Positions 17,265-21,758 of a stretch of DNA of 21,758 nt are shown in pieces. The DNA is from Cudoniella acicularis (lineage: Eukaryota; Ascomycota; Leotiomycetes; Helotiales; Helotiaceae), in assembly GCA_013054445.1 (NCBI GenBank), contig JAAMPI010000979.1:1-21758 (forward strand), in the 5' to 3' direction. Under the pieces are notes generated by a model. It made no database searches and had not been told where the DNA came from. It was given only the letters and a program-made list of their open reading frames with translations. Numbering within the stretch: position 1 is the stretch's first letter; the number at the start of each line of letters is the position of its first letter. The position numbers were made by a program, and so were the translations under genes.

Positions 17265-19890
17265 CTACCTGATGATTTCGCCTTCCTTGTCGATGCCCTC
17301 GAGCCCTTCAAGGATATCACTTCCCCCAAGCAAACCCTCGCCACCTGCAGTAGCCTTCTGACTCGCCGTCCAGACCTCGTGAAACTTCACACTCTCGTCG
17401 CTTGAAGCCACGACAATACATCCTTCTTGAGCTGTGCGGGTAAGGCCCCGACCTCCTTCTCTGCTGGTTTGGCTCTCGTTTGGCCCACCAGGATACGGGA
17501 TTGCGTACAGAGCACGATGCTCTCCGTCCCAAGGAATTGCAGCAACTTGTTTGCATTCAGGCCAAGAGAACACAGCAATTCGATATGGATGCTCAGGCTG
17601 AGCGTAACCAAACGTTGCAGCAATTTCTCGACGGGTAGTTGACCAGATTAACGATGTTACCTGAGCTGCTACGTTGATAGTTGCTAGGCATGCACCAGAG
17701 GACGTGTGGAAAAAGTGGATGCATTTGTCGTTACTCCCACCGCCAGTCGCAACGAGCCCATCACGCCAGGGACAGAATGCAATAGCTTTGACAGCTGCTC
17801 CATGAACCCACCTATGCTTTTCGGCACCGACTCTAACTTCCTTCACGCCGCCTCGGCCGGCAACAGTGTGAACGCGACGAATTCCATCAGCTCCTTGAAA
17901 TACTTCTTCGGAATCCTCGGTGTTACCACGTGCATCGTGCAGAACACTATGGGTTTGGAACAAACAACATAGATTATCGTTCCCTCCAGTAGCAAATAAG
18001 CTGCCGTCGTAATTAAACGATAAGCCGCATATCTGCTGTGTGTGTATCGAGATTCGAGCGAGGAGCGTCATAGATCCGGACCACCCATTTCGAGTCACCT
18101 CCCATGCTTCCGGCCATTCGACTGAGTAATAGTAGATGTTACCAACCTCGTCACCAACGAGAAGATCTTCTGTTTTAACAAGCATTCCAGGATTTGATGG
18201 GCATCTCGATGGTCGCATTGTGACCGCTGGTCTCCAAGTAATACATGCCACAGGGCATGGTTGTTGAACGTCAAATCGGGGTAGCATGCTGTCATAGAGT
18301 GACATGAGGCTGAGTGATCCATCCGATCTGCCAAACGCAAGGATACATCTGCAACCCTGTGTCGAGGAAAATGCCAGGGATGTGAGCCAGGATCCATTTA
18401 CGGTTCCACTATGGAGAAGATGAACCCCTTGCATCTCAGACCAAGCGTAAAGCAACGAGCCGAGACCCACTGCAAGAGTGTGACATGTTGCGGAGTAAGC
18501 TAGAACTGAACAGTAAAAATCGTCTCGAAGATTTGGCGCGTCCAAAACTCTGCTGGTTGTCAGACAAGCTCAAAAATTAAAAATTTGAGATTCAAGACTT
18601 ACTTGAATGGCGCAATAGGGAGTGTCCGTGGTTCTTGAGTAATTTGAGTCTCTGTCCCCAATCAGTATGGAAAGAACTAGAAATGGCCTCTTCAAAACGA
18701 TAATATGCATACTCTGATCTGGCCCATCCATTACCCATTCTGTCCCCTTCCATATTGTCCTCGATTCGGGCACGATACCTCGTCCGCGGTCGGACGGTCG
18801 TTGGGGTGAAGAGGTACGTTCTCGAAATTCAAATACTCTCGAGACCCGGTCCAATTCCAACGCTTCTGCTATGCGCCCTTCATGTTTTTCGAGATCTTCT
18901 TGTGCCTTGGGTCTGGCAGCAGAAAATGAAGTTGTGTACAAGGGAGCATTGGTTCCACTTCCCAATTGACGTCCTCGCCCATTGGGCACTCCCGCAGTGA
19001 ACGGAGCCAAGCCCCCAACAGCCCATACTGTACCAACACTGACCTGCTTCGGTTAGTATAAGCCTGAACGACCTAAGAGCGGCAGAGATATGACACAGGT
19101 GGAGATTGAAGTTGTGAATTTTAGTTTTTGAGGGCAACTCTCTTTGATTTTAGTCGCAATAACTTACCTGTCGCTCACCATTTGGGCCAGCCGGGTCTCG
19201 GTGGAAAGTAAGCACGCTCGCTCCTAGTCCTCAATCAGCGGCCATGCGTCCACGATTAAGGGCCACCAACTTACCGCCGCCTCCACTTCGATTACCCGAG
19301 AAATTTCGTCTGGCAGAAGCCCGACTTGGCTTGGACATGGGAGATGTAACTCTCCTGCGGGGATTAAAAGCATCAGGGCTGGCGTCTTTGTGTCTGAGGA
19401 GCTTTTCGTCAGCTGTGAGAGCACGAGGATCTTTGTTAACGCGGAAACTTTGAATAGCGGAATCAAGAGCTGGTCTTCTGGCAGGTAAGAATCGATCCGG
19501 TGTTCTGAGAGAACTCGTGGGCTTCACGCTCGTTTTAGTGTCAAGGCTTTTCAATGATGGACGACGAAAGAGGTTCGAACGAGCTCGTAGGCGGGGCAAA
19601 GTCGCCGGGGTCGTAGGTCTTGAAATTTGTTCTTCATCAGCTGTTCCATCGTATCGAGACCTGATGGCCAGAACCAGATCATCTTGCCACTTTTTGGATA
19701 CTACCGGAGACGAATTAGTGATGTGAACATTGCCCTTGACATCGATTGTCGTTCCCGAGGTGTCGATTCTTTCCTGGCGCTTTTGGGGGGTTGTTGTATA
19801 ATCCGAATGATATCCCGAATCGGCAGGGCTAGCTGGGGTTCTGGCTCTACTGGGAGGATCATATATCATATGCGAGTTGTAGAGCGACAT
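17265..19890 (-). CDS. AMA1: Meiosis-specific APC/C co-activator, AMA1 type (Cdc20/Fizzy family), 5 exons
   Basis: WD40 adaptor that recruits substrates to the anaphase-promoting complex ubiquitin ligase; the AMA1/Mfr1 class acts in meiosis. Exons in coding order are 19890-19275, 19223-19168, 19043-18735, 18649-18603 and 18549-17265, 770 aa. Introns of 51, 124, 85 and 53 nt have GTAAGT-type donors (GTAATG for the third) and CTGAT/CTAAC/CTGAC branches. Seen in order: disordered N-terminus; C-box-like DRFLPAR (132-138); VGTVWAVGG; RSGTN-like LGSGTNAPLYTTSF; RIAEALELDRV; the family hallmark VLDAPNLRDDFY (~344) opening the propeller; FATGGNDN; WVHGAAVKAIAFCPW; GGGSNDKCIHF; and a C-terminal Ile-Arg, the IR tail that binds Cdc27/APC3. 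AMA1 rather than Cdc20 or Cdh1 is judged from the GSGTN and DLEKHEGRIAEAL segments, from memory of the family. It diverges from BET4 with 528 bp between starts. Confidence 0.9.
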
Positions 19891-20418
19891 GTCGAGACAA
19901 AAGAACGAGCGAGGCGAGAAGGCTGACGATAGGATACGACGGAAATGCAGACTATCGACTCTTCTCTCTCAATTTGAAACGAAAGGAATGGGAAATTAAA
20001 TGAATATTTTGGATTAGTAAAGAATGAAGGAATTTTCTTGTTGGAGTTCCGATATGCGCGGAAGTCGGTGGTGTTCCTAACAGCAGTAAACAATGAACGT
20101 CAGCCGGTCTTGGCAAGGCGGCGAGAGTGCCGCTGGATAAGAAGATATTGGGATGGTTCTGGTGCCGTTATATACTTGTTGACCGATATCTATATTTGAT
20201 GTGGTTGGCATCCGGTCATGGCTTGTTGGTGAAAGAGAGACGAGGAGAGGAGAGGAAAGGAGAGGAGAGGAGAAGAGGATGTTGAGCTTTTGGGATGACT
20301 GAGTCGGCTCCTGCTTCGCTTGTGGGTCTCCTGACTCGCGACTTCCTCAATCTCAGACAATCGCTGCCTTCGGGAACATCGTCGCAATCGCACAGAACTC
20401 GGGAAAAGCGCCTTGAAC
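19891..20418. promoter_or_regulatory. Bidirectional promoter region between AMA1 and BET4
   Basis: 528 bp between divergent starts. A purine microsatellite made of gagagg/gaaagg units lies at about 20232-20278. No TATA box is obvious. The plus-strand frame across it and the minus-strand frames at 20190-20689 are not supported as genes, because BET4 exons occupy the right part. Confidence 0.5.
20232..20278 (+). repeat. GAGAGG-type purine microsatellite
   Basis: Imperfect run of agaggagagg/gaaagg units, about 45 bp, all purine apart from one C. It sits about 140 bp upstream of the BET4 start, in its probable promoter. Confidence 0.75.
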
Positions 20419-21758
20419 ATGGCAAGTGTATGTCGCACATATCTTTGCGACAGATGCACGCTGATTCTGCAGACAGCACGGTATTACGCGCGTGGCGACG
20501 ACGACAGAACGAACAGAGCAAGAATTGCGTGAGGAACAACAACAGATACAGGAGTACAGAGACCTGGAAGACCTCATACGCGCGAAGGTATGCATGCAAC
20601 TTATACCAGTAGACGTGCGCTGATATTCTGCAGGTCGCAGAGCGACAGTACACCGTCGAAGTCCTCGAACTCACCTCGAAGCTCCTCAAGAAAAACCCCG
20701 AATACTACACAATATGGAACGTCCGCAGACGTTTGCTAATCTATGGCTTATTCTCAAAACCGTCGGCTTCATCGTCGCCCTTGAAGGAGTCTCCGAATAC
20801 TTCTCAGACCGCCACTACCACAATGTCTTCCGAAGACTCCTCCTCCTCTACTACTACTACGTCAACGGAGTTGAACACGACCCCTCACAACCCCGCCTTC
20901 CCGACGACTGGGAAGAGTGGTACAACTCTTGACTTGATAAGATCCGATCTCAATTTTCTCTTCCCAATAATGATGAAGTACCCCAAATGCTACTGGCTTT
21001 GGAACTACCGCTTGTGGCTCTTGCAGCAAGCTAATGAAAGGCTAGACCCCGGAATTGCGAGAGAATTATGGACTGGAGAGCTTGCTTTGGTGGGGAAAAT
21101 GCTCGTAAAGGACAGTCGAAACTTCCATGGTTGGGGATACAGGAGGAAGGTTGTATCGGAACTGGAAAGCAAGAAGTTAAATGGCCAGAGCATGGTGGAG
21201 TCTGAGTTTGAGTACACAACGAAAATGATACACGGCCTTAACGGGCTTTCAAATTTCTCGGCGTGGCATAGGAGAAGCAAACTAATACCGAGACTGCTGG
21301 ATGAGCGCGGCGCCGATGATGCTGCAAGGAGACAGTTCCTAGAAGATGGTAATTTCATCCCACACCCTCCTGCAGAGTCGTGCTAATATGACACGTAGAA
21401 TTCGAACTCATAATATCGGCAATGTATACCGATTCTTATCCCTACGCGCAGTCAGCTTGGTTCTACTACCAATTCTTGATGACAACACTAACCGACTACG
21501 TTGGCCATGCTACCATCACGCCCAATTTCACGCAAGAAGACCGAGCGGAGTATGTCACACGGCAGCTTGTCATCTTACAGGATATGCTAGACGGAGCTGA
21601 AGATTGCAAGTGGACCTACAATGCCTTAATTGAGTACACTGTGGCTCTAGGTCAAATAGAGGAGCGTGAGCTCGACACGGATGAAAAGAATGACTGCAAG
21701 TTGTGGCTAGCAGAGCTTCGGAAACTAGATCCTTTGAGGTGCGGTAGGTGGGATGACT
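20419..21758 (+). CDS. BET4: Rab geranylgeranyltransferase alpha subunit (type II), 4 exons, 3' end beyond the window
   Basis: Alpha subunit of RabGGTase, which with the beta subunit and Rab escort protein attaches geranylgeranyl groups to Rab GTPases in the cytosol. Exons 20419-20427, 20477-20587, 20634-21348 and 21399-21758, 398 codons visible. Exon 1 encodes only Met-Ala-Ser and joins HGITRVATTTERTEQEL. Introns are 49, 46 and 50 nt with CTGAT or CTAAT branches. Prenyltransferase alpha (PFTA) repeats are visible: NPEYYTIWNVRRRLL, YPKCYWLWNYRLWLL, NFHGWGYRRKVV, NFSAWHRRSKLI and PYAQSAWFYYQFL. A Ser/Thr-rich low-complexity insertion of about 55 residues sits between the first two. The visible end, DPLRCGRWDD, resembles the family's C-terminus, so little is missing. 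The first intron's acceptor (20476) was chosen because the AG four bases earlier breaks frame. Confidence 0.9.

Noticed and set aside
20190..20689. Minus-strand frames of 80-157 codons
   Set aside because: They overlap BET4 exons 1-3 in antisense and the purine repeat, with no domain or good start.

Overview
The window comes from a filamentous ascomycete (Pezizomycotina), most likely a leotiomycete-type genome; the class is my inference. The evidence is short introns (mostly 42-55 nt) with GTAAGT/GTGAGT-like donors and CTAAC/CTGAC/CTGAT branch sites, a 2EXR-domain protein, a filamentous-fungal meiotic APC/C activator, and AT-rich blocks with C-to-T-type damage resembling repeat-induced point mutation (RIP). 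Nearly all real genes are spliced. I rebuilt exon joins by eye from splice signals and frame closure, and every proposed join gives a whole number of codons.

Layout from left to right. 58-1921 (+): complete four-exon ferric-chelate reductase. 1922-2739: AT-rich spacer with a 14-bp tandem repeat. 2740-5457 (+): two-exon RING-H2 protein carrying four in-frame minisatellites. 5732-6849 (-): three-exon 2EXR protein. 7469-7688 (+): two-exon gene for a 58-residue membrane-anchored protein. 7921-8391 (-) and 8592-9713 (+): divergent pair of a coiled-coil protein and a four-exon pseudokinase. 10336-11638 (-): Q/N/P-rich protein with a CxxC and a coiled coil. 12031-13088 (+): secreted Ser/Thr-rich protein in which a stop codon precedes an in-frame hydrophobic, GPI-signal-like tail. 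13856-14637 (+): coiled-coil protein with a basic tail. 15116-15683 (-): unrecognised two-exon gene. 15684-16053: very AT-rich DNA. 16054-16694: small transposon relic with 41-bp terminal inverted repeats and a helix-turn-helix transposase fragment. 17265-19890 (-): five-exon AMA1-type APC/C co-activator. 20419 to the right edge (+): RabGGTase alpha subunit (BET4), cut by the window.

The right end (AMA1, BET4) and the ferric reductase are conserved core genes. Between about 2.7 and 16.7 kb lies an accessory-looking stretch of lineage-restricted genes: RING, 2EXR, pseudokinase, coiled-coil, secreted mucin-like and orphan genes, mixed with repeats and a decayed transposon. I see no shared pathway among them. 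No rRNA, tRNA, CRISPR array or viral gene was found.
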